Positions 16,880-25,007 of a stretch of 64,000 bases of DNA are shown here, one piece after another; within the stretch, counting starts at the first letter, position 1; every line of letters starts with the position of its first letter. Origin of the DNA: Gloeobacter kilaueensis JS1 (GTDB taxonomy: Bacteria > Cyanobacteriota > Cyanobacteriia > Gloeobacterales > Gloeobacteraceae); NCBI RefSeq assembly GCF_000484535.1, contig NC_022600.1:2852001-2916000 (forward strand). Direction: 5' to 3'. The notes beneath the pieces were generated by a model. The model worked only from the letters and a program-made list of their open reading frames with translations. It ran no database searches and was not told where the DNA came from. A program made the position numbers and the translations under genes.

Positions 16880-17560
16880 ATGGCCTCCAGACCAACTGTA
16901 CTACTGGTAGAAGACGACCCGGTTTTCCGCATGGGCCTCAGCCTGCTCCTCAAGAGCAGCCCGCGCTGTGTGCTGGTGGGCGAGGTCGAAGACGGCGAAT
17001 CGGCCCTTAAATTTGTTCGCCGCCAGCCTGTGCAGGTGGTGCTGCTCGATATCGGCCTGCCGGGGCTGGGGGGCGAGCAGACGCTCCGGCAGCTCAAGCA
17101 GAGCCACCCCGAGATCAAAGTGCTCGTGCTCACCAGCCGCGACGAAGCGCGGTTGGTGCAGAAGATGGTCCAGGCCGGGGCGGACGGCTACTGCCTCAAG
17201 GGCATCGCCCCCGAGCACCTGCTCAGGGTGATCGAGGAGGTGAGCGCCGGCCACGGCTGGTTCGATTCAAAAGTCCTCGCCGAGTTGCGCGAAGCGCTTG
17301 GCTCCGCCGAGCAGAACCTGGCCGGTCCCACCCAGACGGTAAGCCTGAGCGAGCGCGAGCGCGAAGTGCTGCAGTGGATCGCCCGTGGGGCGAGCAATCC
17401 CGAGATTGGCCGCCACCTGCACATCTCCAGCGGCACCGTGCGCGTCCACGTCCACGCCATCTTGAGCAAACTCGGAGCGAGCGACCGCACCCAGGCGGCG
17501 GTGATCGCCATCGAGCGAGGACTTTTGCCCTACAATTCCACCGAGCAAAATTCACCATGA
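16880..17560 (+). CDS. NarL/LuxR-family response regulator
   Basis: This 226-residue protein has an N-terminal receiver (about 1-120) with intact phospho-acceptor in VVLLDIGLPGLGG and the conserved TS and LK positions. The C-terminal LuxR-type helix-turn-helix (about 150-215) is recognised by LSEREREVLQWIARGASNPE. It is the likely target of the histidine kinase just upstream. Its last bases overlap the next gene as ATGA, so translation is coupled with the KdpD-sensor protein. The pairing of a NarL-type regulator with Kdp sensing is unusual, since KdpE is OmpR-type. Confidence 0.93.
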   Translation: MASRPTVLLVEDDPVFRMGLSLLLKSSPRCVLVGEVEDGESALKFVRRQPVQVVLLDIGLPGLGGEQTLRQLKQSHPEIKVLVLTSRDEARLVQKMVQAGADGYCLKGIAPEHLLRVIEEVSAGHGWFDSKVLAELREALGSAEQNLAGPTQTVSLSEREREVLQWIARGASNPEIGRHLHISSGTVRVHVHAILSKLGASDRTQAAVIAIERGLLPYNSTEQNSP

Positions 17561-19818
17561 TCAGACAATCCGACGAGCAGCCCGATCCGGAGACGCTGCT
17601 GCGCACGCTGCTGGAATTTTCGCCCGGACGGTTCAAGCTGTACCTGGGCTACGCGCCCGGCGTCGGCAAGACGCTGCGGATGCTGCAGGAGGCGCAACTG
17701 TTGGTCTGCCGGGGCGTCGATCTGGTGGTCGGCATCGTCGAGACCCACGGGCGGCCCGAGACAGCCCGGTTGCTCGAAGGTCTGGAGGTGGTGGATCCCC
17801 GGCGCGCACTCCACCAGGGCGTCACCCTCGAAGAGCTGGATCTCGAAGCGGTGCTCGCCCGCCGTCCAGCTACGGTGATCATCGACGAGCTGGCCCACAC
17901 CAACGCCCCTGGCAGTTCCCACACCAGGCGCTACGAAGATGTGGAGGCGCTGCTGGCCGCCGGGATCAGCGTCATCTCGACGATGAATATCCAGCACCTG
18001 GAGAGTGTCGCCGAGACAGCTGGACGGCTTATCGGTTTTGCTGTCCACGAGCGCGTGCCGGCGCGGATCGTCCAGGCCGCCGACGAAATCCAACTGGTAG
18101 ATACGAGTCCCGAAAAACTGCTCGAACGGCTGGCCCAGGGCAAAGTCGATGCGCGCTTCCAGGCAGGAGGCCAGTTTTTTCGCTCCAGCACGCTGGTCTA
18201 TCTGCGGGAACTGGCATTGCGCACCGTCGCCGGACTGGTGGACGATGCGATTCTCGTCCGGCAGGGCAGCGGTGTGGCGGGACCGGCGGGGGTGCGCGAA
18301 CGGCTGCTGGTGGCGGTGAGCACCAACCCGTCCTCGGCGCGGCTCATCCGCCGGGGCGCTCGGATTGCAGAGCGCTTCGACGGCGAGCTATTTGTCGTCT
18401 ACGTCGATGCCGGCAATACCCCGAGCGCTGAGCAACAGCGGACCCTCGCGGAGCACCGGCAGCTATGCGAGCGGGCTGGGGGCAACTTTGTGGTCCTGCA
18501 GGGACACAATATCTCTCAGGCGCTGGTTGGCTTTGCCCTCGAAAAACACATCACCCAGGTGATCTTAGGCGAGTCGATGCGCACGCCGGTCGAGCAGCTG
18601 TTGCGCGGTTCGGTGATTAACGATCTGTTGCGCTCTACCAGCAACTTAGATGTCCTGGTCGTCGGTGAGACCGAATCGGTGGGGCCGCTGCCGCCACCGG
18701 CGAGTCCGCCCGTACCCAGCCACACCTGCTTTTTACCCGCTGCGCTGGAGCGGCAAACCCGAGGCTGTGGCCGCCACAAGATCTACCTGGGCGCGGCTCC
18801 CGGCGTCGGCAAGACCTGTGCCATGCTCCAGGAGGCCCACGACCTCAGCGCTGCCGGGGTCGATGTGGTCTGCGGCCTGATTGAAACTCACGGACGGGCG
18901 GAGACAGCCGCCCTGATTACCGGGCTGGAGGTGATCCCGAGGCGTCAGCTCACCTACCGGGGCCGCGCCTTCAGCGAATTCGACCGCGAGGCGGTACTGG
19001 CACGCCGTCCAGCGATCGTTCTGCTCGACGAGTTGGCCCACACCAACCTGCCCGGCCTCGGCACCGCCAGGCGCTACCAGGATGTCGAAATTCTCCTGGC
19101 TGCCGGGATCGATGTGATCTCGACCCTCAACATTCAGCATCTCGAAAGCCTCAACACTCTAGTCGAGCGCACCACCGGCGTGCGGGTGCGCGAAACCGTT
19201 CCGGATCTGGTGGTCGAATGCGCCGACGAGGTGGTGCTCATCGATCTCACTACCGACGAATTGCAGCGGCGGCTGCGCGAAGGCAAGATCTACGCTCCGG
19301 CCAAGATCGAACAGGCGCTGAGCCATTTTTTTCGCGCCGAAAATTTGATCGCCCTTAGAGAACTGGCTCTAAGAGAGGTGGCCGACGACTGCACGGCCCG
19401 CAAATTCGATACAGCCACACCCACCGAAGAGCGCGTGCTCGTCTGCACCAACCTCAGGTCCAACGCCCAGCAACTGATTCGCCGGGGGGCGCGCATCGCC
19501 CGCAGGCTGGGCGCTGCCCTCGTCGTCACCTATATTCAGACGACAGGTTCGGCCTTGAGCGAGGCCGAAAAACGGCAACTCGATGGCGTGCGTCGGCTGA
19601 GCGCCGAACTCGGGGGCAGCTTTATCGAGCTGTCGGCCAGCAACGTCGCTGAGCGAATCGTAAGTCTTGCCCACGAGCAGGCGGCCACCCTTCTGGTGCT
19701 GGGCGAATCGCGCCGCTCCCATTTGGAAAAACTCCTGCACGGCTCGGTGATCGAGCAGGTGCTCAGGCGCACGCGCAACCTCGACACGCTCATCGTCGGC
19801 AACTTCGAGCACGAGTAA
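17557..19818 (+). CDS. tandem KdpD N-terminal sensor protein without kinase
   Basis: This 753-residue soluble protein is built from two complete KdpD sensor modules. Module 1 has the Walker A box APGVGKT (about residues 33-39), the conserved ETHGRPETA, a Walker B-like VIIDELAHTNAPGSSHTRRY, and a universal-stress-type domain ending near residue 390. Module 2 repeats the pattern: APGVGKT near 412, ETHGRAETA, VLLDELAHTNLPG, and a second USP domain to the end. No membrane segments or histidine kinase core follow, unlike standard KdpD (about 890 residues). Free-standing single KdpD sensor proteins are known from cyanobacteria such as Anabaena; two in one chain are unusual. The ATG at 17557 overlaps the upstream stop. 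It may relay K+ or nucleotide status to the nearby kinase. Confidence 0.93.
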   Translation: MIRQSDEQPDPETLLRTLLEFSPGRFKLYLGYAPGVGKTLRMLQEAQLLVCRGVDLVVGIVETHGRPETARLLEGLEVVDPRRALHQGVTLEELDLEAVLARRPATVIIDELAHTNAPGSSHTRRYEDVEALLAAGISVISTMNIQHLESVAETAGRLIGFAVHERVPARIVQAADEIQLVDTSPEKLLERLAQGKVDARFQAGGQFFRSSTLVYLRELALRTVAGLVDDAILVRQGSGVAGPAGVRERLLVAVSTNPSSARLIRRGARIAERFDGELFVVYVDAGNTPSAEQQRTLAEHRQLCERAGGNFVVLQGHNISQALVGFALEKHITQVILGESMRTPVEQLLRGSVINDLLRSTSNLDVLVVGETESVGPLPPPASPPVPSHTCFLPAALERQTRGCGRHKIYLGAAPGVGKTCAMLQEAHDLSAAGVDVVCGLIETHGRAETAALITGLEVIPRRQLTYRGRAFSEFDREAVLARRPAIVLLDELAHTNLPGLGTARRYQDVEILLAAGIDVISTLNIQHLESLNTLVERTTGVRVRETVPDLVVECADEVVLIDLTTDELQRRLREGKIYAPAKIEQALSHFFRAENLIALRELALREVADDCTARKFDTATPTEERVLVCTNLRSNAQQLIRRGARIARRLGAALVVTYIQTTGSALSEAEKRQLDGVRRLSAELGGSFIELSASNVAERIVSLAHEQAATLLVLGESRRSHLEKLLHGSVIEQVLRRTRNLDTLIVGNFEHE

Positions 19819-19847
19819 CCAACCAGGCAGATTAAAATGCAAAAGGC

Positions 19848-19920
19848 GCGCCCGTGGCTCAGGGGATAGAGCATTCGACTTCTAATCGAACGGTCACAGG
19901 TTCGAATCCTGTCGGGCGCA
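19848..19920 (+). tRNA. tRNA-Arg (anticodon TCT)
   Basis: This is a 73-base cloverleaf. The acceptor stem is GCGCCCG with CGGGCGC, the anticodon arm is TTCGA-CTTCTAA-TCGAA with anticodon TCT, and the T-loop is GGTTCGAATCC. CCA is not encoded. The 3' half is duplicated at 22142-22183, which marks it as an integration site. Confidence 0.96.
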
Positions 19921-19925
19921 TCGCA
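19884..19925 (+). repeat. attL-like 42-bp direct repeat in tRNA-Arg 3' end
   Basis: From inside the anticodon arm through five bases past the tRNA end, this stretch is identical to 22142-22183. Integrative elements typically recreate the tRNA end in this way on one side and leave the duplicate on the other. Confidence 0.85.
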
Positions 19926-19971
19926 CAGAATATATTTGATGAGCGAACTCATTGCCGATGTACTTGCTGAT

Positions 19972-20808
19972 CTATCCTTGATTAGAGAACAGTATAGCTT
20001 TCGTGAAATACAATCTGTTCACAGCGCCACTACCGGCACCTGTTTGCTGAGATACATAGTAGACGATTCTCAAGACATCGTTCTCTGAAACTTTCACCTT
20101 TTCACCAAAACCTACAGGAACAGATCGGATCTGCTTTGCACTTCCATATTTACAAGATTCAGCCCAAACTAGCTGATTGCCAACCCATATTTCCACTTGA
20201 AACTCGACCTGAGGATCACCATAAGACGTATCAGATAGGCCAAACTGCAGCAGAAATCCTTTTTCAGTCCCGTCTAACCGAAACTCGATCTGCTTTTTAG
20301 GCTGGTTTAAATAACTACTTACACTGAAGACTGTGTCATAAACCTTGCCCCTAACGGGAACGCTACCCGTTTGAAAAACAATGTTGTCTTCCCCCAGTAT
20401 AAGTCGGTTCTGCATCCGAATACCACTAGTGTCAATACCTTCTAACTGCAAAGGCGGAGCTTTGAATCCTTCTTGAGGGAAGTATCCGGGGAGTTCATCG
20501 TTGCTTTTTATATTAATTGTGACTGTATCGGCTTTTATATCTCTTACGGCAGCCCCCGTGTTAGAGTCTATTGTTGTACCTGAACCGCCCGTTGTAACTG
20601 GGCTGTTGGTATTATTTCCTGTTTGTGTCTCAGATATATTACTCGGACTGCCGGAACCTGATGTAGTGGCAGTCGTCTGTGAACGATTACCCGTTGAAAG
20701 AAAGTAAATACCGCTTCCTGCTGCAACAATAGCTGCTACTCCGGCAAGAATTTTAGCAAGAGCTTTGTCTCCGGGCTGCTTGTTTTTCGGCTGTTTGAGA
20801 TCAGTCAT
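19972..20808 (-). CDS. membrane-anchored protein, unknown (island cargo)
   Basis: This 278-residue protein has a basic N-terminus, one membrane helix (about residues 22-42, ILAGVAAIVAAGSGIYFL), and a long Ser/Thr/Gly/Asn-rich linker (about 43-95). It ends in a C-terminal beta-rich domain with repeated hydrophobic/polar alternation. The domain resembles carbohydrate-binding (NPCBM-like) folds in outline only. The start at 20808 has a GGAGG site; an in-frame ATG at 20826 lies inside that context. Codon use is less G+C-rich than neighbouring genes, in line with transfer. Function not recognised. Confidence 0.6.
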   Translation of the reverse strand: MTDLKQPKNKQPGDKALAKILAGVAAIVAAGSGIYFLSTGNRSQTTATTSGSGSPSNISETQTGNNTNSPVTTGGSGTTIDSNTGAAVRDIKADTVTINIKSNDELPGYFPQEGFKAPPLQLEGIDTSGIRMQNRLILGEDNIVFQTGSVPVRGKVYDTVFSVSSYLNQPKKQIEFRLDGTEKGFLLQFGLSDTSYGDPQVEFQVEIWVGNQLVWAESCKYGSAKQIRSVPVGFGEKVKVSENDVLRIVYYVSQQTGAGSGAVNRLYFTKAILFSNQG

Positions 20809-21140
20809 GCTGTCCTCCAAACTCATATTGTTTTCAGAAGTACGTCGGTATTACAGGTTCTGGGAGGGGGAAGGAAATTTCTCACAAAAAAGATAGGAGT
20901 GTACCTTTTAAACCTTTATGCATTTTTTCTGAAATTATGCACCTTCTTCAAAAGCTGAGTAGACAGTTCTGCCAAGTTGCTCTCTGCAAATCGATTTGCT
21001 GATATCCTAATGCTGCAACGTTTGACCAATGCTCGAGCAGGCTGATTCTTCGACCTCCTCTGGGAACAGCGGTAAGCACCATCAGACAAGCAGGTAAACT
21101 CCCACATAAAGTTGTAGCGGCCCTCTGGGATCTGCGCTGT
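20809..21140. other. gene-poor, A+T-rich stretch in the island
   Basis: I see no convincing gene here. Short frames on the minus strand lack ribosome-binding sites and family motifs. Low G+C and proximity to the transposase remnant suggest decayed mobile DNA. Confidence 0.4.
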
Positions 21141-21500
21141 TCAGGTGATTGCTGGGTGCTTTGGGAGCAGTACAACAGGTGAACAATACTCCAGCGATTG
21201 ATGGGGCTGTTCCTGGTTGTAGTGACACACTTAGCAACTGAGCATTGCTTGGGTCTGTGACAACGATTCAAACCGATGCTGCCCGGTGCACTCCTTCTTG
21301 AAATGCCCGACTTAACCTCTCGAGCATGCCGTTCTGCTCGATCGTGTACGGGGCGTGATAAACTCCTGCATCAACCCGTAAGATTTCACCGTACGAGTGT
21401 GGCTGGTGAACACTAAGCCGTTATCACCGTGAAGCACTAGCAGCCCGCTCACCACCTTGCCAAGGATGCCGAAGCGGTGAATCAATGCGACAGTGACCAT
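21141..21500 (-). pseudogene. IS3-family transposase remnant (integrase core, C-terminal part)
   Basis: Read across frames, the minus strand gives HGDNGLVFTSHTRTVKSYGL, then QEFITP. In another frame it gives YTIEQNGMLERL, then HYNQEQPHQSLEYCSP shortly before a stop at 21141. These are the catalytic-core DNG..FTS, YGL.QEFITPYTPEQNG and PHQ.LGY.SP blocks of IS3 OrfB-type (rve) transposases. At least two frame changes and a missing N-terminal half show it is dead. Confidence 0.75.
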
Positions 21501-21501
21501 C

Positions 21502-21930
21502 CTACTGCTGGCCGTCCTGCCCGCCCTTGAGGATGTCGAGTACTCGCTGGTTCTCTGTCTGTAGTTCCCGGATCTCCGACTGCATCGCGTCGATGCGCTG
21601 GAACGTGGCAAGGGCAATCCGGCTCACCTGCTCCACCATGCGGGTTAAGTCGCTCACCCGCTCAGAAAGAATGTTCACTCGCTCGGTGAGGTCGTCCATT
21701 CGCTGATTTGAGGCGGTCTGGGCTGCTTCCAGGCGGGAGATGGCGGTGCTGTTGGCATCTGTGCGAAGCGCCAGATCCGCAATGGCGAGGCTGTTGGCAT
21801 CGACCTGACGCTGGGTGGCCGCTATCTGCTCGCTGTTAGAAGCGACGATCGCCTCTACGCGATCCAGCCGCTCTCTCCAGTTCTCGGGCTGCTCGCCTGC
21901 CCCCCGAATGGGCGGGTTGGTGCTAGTCAT
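21502..21930 (-). CDS. coiled-coil protein, unknown
   Basis: This 142-residue protein has a polar N-terminus (about 1-18) and then a long helical region with heptad-like Leu/Ile/Val spacing and repeated Gln, Asp, Ala and Asn-Ser, typical of small cyanobacterial coiled-coil proteins of unknown role. The ATG at 21930 overlaps the stop of the broken XRE regulator upstream, so the two once formed an operon. Its tail carries a Gly-Gly-Gln-Asp-Gly-Gln-Gln end. Confidence 0.6.
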   Translation of the reverse strand: MTSTNPPIRGAGEQPENWRERLDRVEAIVASNSEQIAATQRQVDANSLAIADLALRTDANSTAISRLEAAQTASNQRMDDLTERVNILSERVSDLTRMVEQVSRIALATFQRIDAMQSEIRELQTENQRVLDILKGGQDGQQ

Positions 21931-22113
21931 CTTTGCTCTCCTGGTCTCCGTTGGGGATGTACTCGAGAGCTCGCCGGGCTGCAGATGGTAGGTCCGACAG
22001 ATCGCATCGATGACCTCTGGCCGGGGGATAACGTCCGGATGGTTGTAGAGGCGGTAGGCCGTACTTTGAGCAACACCAAGGTTCCGCCCCAGAACTGGTA
22101 ATTCGAAAGCAGT
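21923..22113 (-). pseudogene. XRE-type helix-turn-helix regulator, 5'-truncated and frameshifted
   Basis: The minus strand reads LGRNLGVAQSTAYRLYNHPD then DAICRTYHLQPGEL, a Cro/C1-like DNA-binding segment. Just after GEL, loss of one C moves the frame. In the shifted frame the expected ending EYIPNGDQESKDD and a stop at 21923 are found. No start codon remains upstream because the frame stops at 22114-22116, next to the att repeat. The gene is broken at both ends. Confidence 0.65.
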
Positions 22114-22141
22114 CTAACTCGCTCCTGCCCCGATCTTCTAG

Positions 22142-22183
22142 AATCGAACGGTCACAGGTTCGAATCCTGTCGGGCGCATCGCA
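22142..22183 (+). repeat. attR-like 42-bp direct repeat of tRNA-Arg 3' end
   Basis: Exact copy of 19884-19925. Preceding bases (CTTCTAG) still resemble the anticodon loop with one inserted base. It ends 20 bases before acpS. Confidence 0.85.
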
Positions 22184-22203
22184 AGCCTGTCTCACCGCTT
22201 CCA

Positions 22204-22593
22204 ATGGTCTTTCTTCACCGCGTCGGCACCGACCTCGTCTATATTCCCCGGATCGCGGATCTTTACGAGCGCTACGGCGAGCAATTTCTCGACCGCGTCT
22301 ACACCGAGCACGAACAGGGCTACGCCCTCTCAGCAAAGCGCCACCTGGCAAGTCGGCTGGCAGGAAGATGGGCAGCCAAGGAGGCGGTGAGCAAGGCGCT
22401 CGGTACCGGTTGGCGGGGAGTGGGCTACCGGGACATCGAGGTAGTGCGTCTGGGTTCCGGTGAACCGACGATTCACCTGCACGGCAGGGCCGCCCGGCGG
22501 GTAGAACGCTATGGCCCGCTCGATTGGCAGGTCAGCTTCAGCCACGACCGCGACTACGCCGTTGCCACCGTGTCGGTGCTGAGCAAGCTTTGA
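22204..22593 (+). CDS. acpS: holo-[acyl-carrier-protein] synthase
   Basis: AcpS transfers 4'-phosphopantetheine from CoA to a serine of apo-ACP, which activates fatty acid synthesis in the cytoplasm. The 129-residue protein has the family length and motifs: VGTDLVYIPRI with the Mg-binding Asp near residue 9, GRWAAKEAVSKALGTG with the catalytic Glu, and VSFSHDRDYAVATV near the end. The island lies between it and tRNA-Arg, so any promoter sits in a short region after the att repeat. Confidence 0.95.
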   Translation: MVFLHRVGTDLVYIPRIADLYERYGEQFLDRVYTEHEQGYALSAKRHLASRLAGRWAAKEAVSKALGTGWRGVGYRDIEVVRLGSGEPTIHLHGRAARRVERYGPLDWQVSFSHDRDYAVATVSVLSKL

Positions 22594-22603
22594 GAATTGG
22601 GTC

Positions 22604-22981
22604 TCAGGCGATCAGTCGGCCCTCGATCAAACTGCGTTCGAGCCAGAGCAACAAAAAGAAGGCTCCGGACAACAGCAGATGATTGCCCACCCAGGCGTAG
22701 GCGTGATCTTGAGCGTCCGGAGATTTGAGGTGCCGATCGATGAGGTACCAGCTCATCCCGATCCAGCCCACCGAGATGCCGATCGCCGGAGCGTCAAAGA
22801 CGTGGACCAGCTCGATGTAGGCCCAGCCCAGACACAGATAGATCACCGCCAACAGCCAGCCAATCAACGGACGATACTGATCGTCGGGAAGCAGGGCCAG
22901 GGCGTTGAGAAAGCGGCCATCCACCGCCCGGATCGCTCCACCAATTGCCACCACATAGCTTCCGTAGATCAGTGTTTCCAT
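22604..22981 (-). CDS. small polytopic membrane protein, unknown
   Basis: This 125-residue protein has about four hydrophobic segments (near 3-20, 40-58, 62-82 and 98-115) and few charges in the helices. I recognise no family. The start ATG at 22981 and the stop 11 bases from convergent acpS make a compact gene, which supports it being real. Confidence 0.6.
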   Translation of the reverse strand: METLIYGSYVVAIGGAIRAVDGRFLNALALLPDDQYRPLIGWLLAVIYLCLGWAYIELVHVFDAPAIGISVGWIGMSWYLIDRHLKSPDAQDHAYAWVGNHLLLSGAFFLLLWLERSLIEGRLIA

Positions 22982-23165
22982 AGAGCTGGCCTGTTTAAGT
23001 ACTTCTCCCTATTATTAGGTGAGCGAAGGCTCAAAAGTATGTAAATTAGCGTAAATTTTTGCGAGAAGCGGTTTTGCGATGAGAATCCCGCTCAGCATCG
23101 GTGCAATTGCCGGTCCAGGCATTACACTGATGGCCGGACGATCGGTTGCCAGGGGCGGGTTGACG

Positions 23166-24218
23166 ATGCCAGAGAAACTGCAGGTCGGGATTGTCGGTGC
23201 GTCCGGATACGGGGGGGTGCAGCTGGTGCGGCTGCTGCTCGATCATCCGGGTGTGGAGATCGCCTTTCTCGGAGCCCACCAGAACGCCGGTACGCCCTTC
23301 GGTGAACTGTACCCCCAGTTGGCGCACCGCATCGACCAGGTCTGTGAGGCCATCGATATCGAGCAGATAGCCGGGCGCTGCGAGGTGGTTTTTTTGGCGA
23401 CGCCAAACGGGGTCGCCTATACCCTGGCCCCCCCGTTGCTGGAGCGGGGCTGCCGGGTCTTCGATCTTTCGGCGGACTACCGCTTCGTCAACCTCGCCAC
23501 CTACCAGACCTGGTACGGCGGCGAGCGGCAGGATACAGCCGTTGCCCGCGAGGCGGTCTACGGGTTGCCGGAACTGTACCGCGAGCGCCTCCGGACAGCC
23601 CGATTGGTGGGCTGTCCGGGCTGTTATCCCACCGCTTCGCTCCTGGCGGCGGCACCCCTGCTCAAGCAGGGACTCATCGATCCGCGCAGTTTGATCATCG
23701 ATGCCAAGTCCGGCGTTTCAGGGGCTGGGCGCACCCTCAAGACCAGTTCACTTTTCGCCGAAGCGGACAGCAGCGTCGCTGCCTACAACGTCGCCCGCCA
23801 CCGCCACATCCCAGAAATCGAGCAGATCTGCTCGGAGCTGGCCGGTACCGAAGTGCAGGTGCAGTTCACACCGCACCTGATTCCGATGGCGCGGGGGATG
23901 CTCGTCACCCTCTACGCCCAGCTGCGCGACCCCGGCCTGGTGAGCGAGGACATGCTCACGATCTACGCTGCTTTTTATCGCCAGTCCCCGGCGGTGCAGA
24001 TTCTCGCCAGCGGCGTCTACCCGCAGACCAAGTGGGCAAGCGGCACCAACACCTGCTTTATCGGCCTCGAAGTCGATCCGCGCACCGAGCGGGTCGTCGT
24101 GCTCTCGGCGGTGGACAATCTTGTCAAAGGCCAGTCGGGGCAGGCGATCCAGGCGATGAACCTCAACCAGGGCTGGGAGGAGATGCTGGGCCTGCCCGCT
24201 GTCGGCTTTTATCCGTGA
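23166..24218 (+). CDS. argC: N-acetyl-gamma-glutamyl-phosphate reductase
   Basis: ArgC is the NADPH-dependent reductase of the arginine pathway and makes N-acetylglutamate semialdehyde. The 350-residue protein starts [20 protein letters not shown], the nucleotide-binding loop. It has the active-site Cys in GCPGCYPTA and the [10 protein letters not shown] segment. Its length is normal. The ATG at 23166 is preferred to an in-frame codon at 23079, which adds 29 residues absent from the family. Confidence 0.95.
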   Translation: MPEKLQVGIVGASGYGGVQLVRLLLDHPGVEIAFLGAHQNAGTPFGELYPQLAHRIDQVCEAIDIEQIAGRCEVVFLATPNGVAYTLAPPLLERGCRVFDLSADYRFVNLATYQTWYGGERQDTAVAREAVYGLPELYRERLRTARLVGCPGCYPTASLLAAAPLLKQGLIDPRSLIIDAKSGVSGAGRTLKTSSLFAEADSSVAAYNVARHRHIPEIEQICSELAGTEVQVQFTPHLIPMARGMLVTLYAQLRDPGLVSEDMLTIYAAFYRQSPAVQILASGVYPQTKWASGTNTCFIGLEVDPRTERVVVLSAVDNLVKGQSGQAIQAMNLNQGWEEMLGLPAVGFYP

Positions 24219-24755
24219 CTAGACAGCCACCAGGCGCTCAAGCGCCCGCTGCACCCACTGCATGTGGCGCTGTTCACTGGCTGTGATCGCATCGAAGCGC
24301 TGGGCGATCGCTTCTTTGCCCTGCTCGCGGGCGAGGCGGGCAAAGGCCGGATAGGTCTTGGTCGCTTCGATCGATTCGACCTCGAGGGCGGTCTCGAGGG
24401 CGCGGCGCAGTCCACGCGGATCGCTGCTGACCAACTCCATCTGGGCCTCGATCTCGCCGACGAGTCGCCGGGCCTCGGTCGTCTCGGGAGAATCCTTGAT
24501 CTCCAGTTGCGGATAGAGTTCGCGCAACAGCTCGGCGTGCTCCTTCTCCTCGCGGGCAATCGCCTCGAACATGCCGGCCACCTCGAGCGCCCCGGACTGG
24601 CGGGCAATCTCGGCGAAGGTGGGGTACATGCACTCGTGCTCGTAAATCTCCACTTCGATCGAGGAGGCAGCGTTCAGGTCCGTCTGATCGTGGTAAACCG
24701 CTTCTTGAAAAAACCGGTCGATTCCGAGAAAATCTTCCTGGTAATTGAGAGTCAT
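24219..24755 (-). CDS. rubrerythrin-like ferritin-fold protein
   Basis: This 178-residue protein is a four-helix di-iron carboxylate protein by pattern. Glu-rich helices include VEIYEHECMYPTFAEIAR, REEKEHAELLRELYP, and a C-terminal ASEQRHMQWVQRAL, giving ExxH pairs. Rubrerythrins reduce peroxide. This one lacks the C-terminal rubredoxin Cys4 domain, so electrons must come from a partner. It is convergent with argC with no gap between stops. Confidence 0.82.
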   Translation of the reverse strand: MTLNYQEDFLGIDRFFQEAVYHDQTDLNAASSIEVEIYEHECMYPTFAEIARQSGALEVAGMFEAIAREEKEHAELLRELYPQLEIKDSPETTEARRLVGEIEAQMELVSSDPRGLRRALETALEVESIEATKTYPAFARLAREQGKEAIAQRFDAITASEQRHMQWVQRALERLVAV

Positions 24756-25007
24756 CCGTACCGTCCTCCAACTTAAAACAGTTTGCGAGCGCAGCCCCGC
24801 ATCTTACAAGTCATTTGAGCACTCGATCTCGTCTAAATCCATTAAGTTTTTTGTAGAGAAGTAGTGAGCAATTTTCAGGGACTGGGCGGGAACCGCCGGG
24901 AGTCTGAGTGCTTACTTTCTAAAGGTTACAAGAGGTCATAACTGGCCCCTGCCCTGGGCTTCAAGCTGCTACTAATAAGATGACGAGTTGAAGCCAGGGA
25001 GAAGACC

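Larger units (their letters stand above)
19926..22141. mobile_element. 2.2-kb decayed genomic island at tRNA-Arg
   Basis: The segment between the two 42-bp repeats has lower G+C and weaker coding structure than its flanks. It holds an unknown membrane-anchored protein, an IS3-type transposase remnant, a coiled-coil protein and a broken XRE regulator. No integrase gene is visible, so the island is probably a remnant that can no longer move by itself. It separates tRNA-Arg from acpS. Confidence 0.75.

Noticed and set aside
22120-22183. Second tRNA-Arg gene
   Set aside because: Only the 3' half is present; the acceptor 5' strand and D-arm are missing, so it is an att copy.
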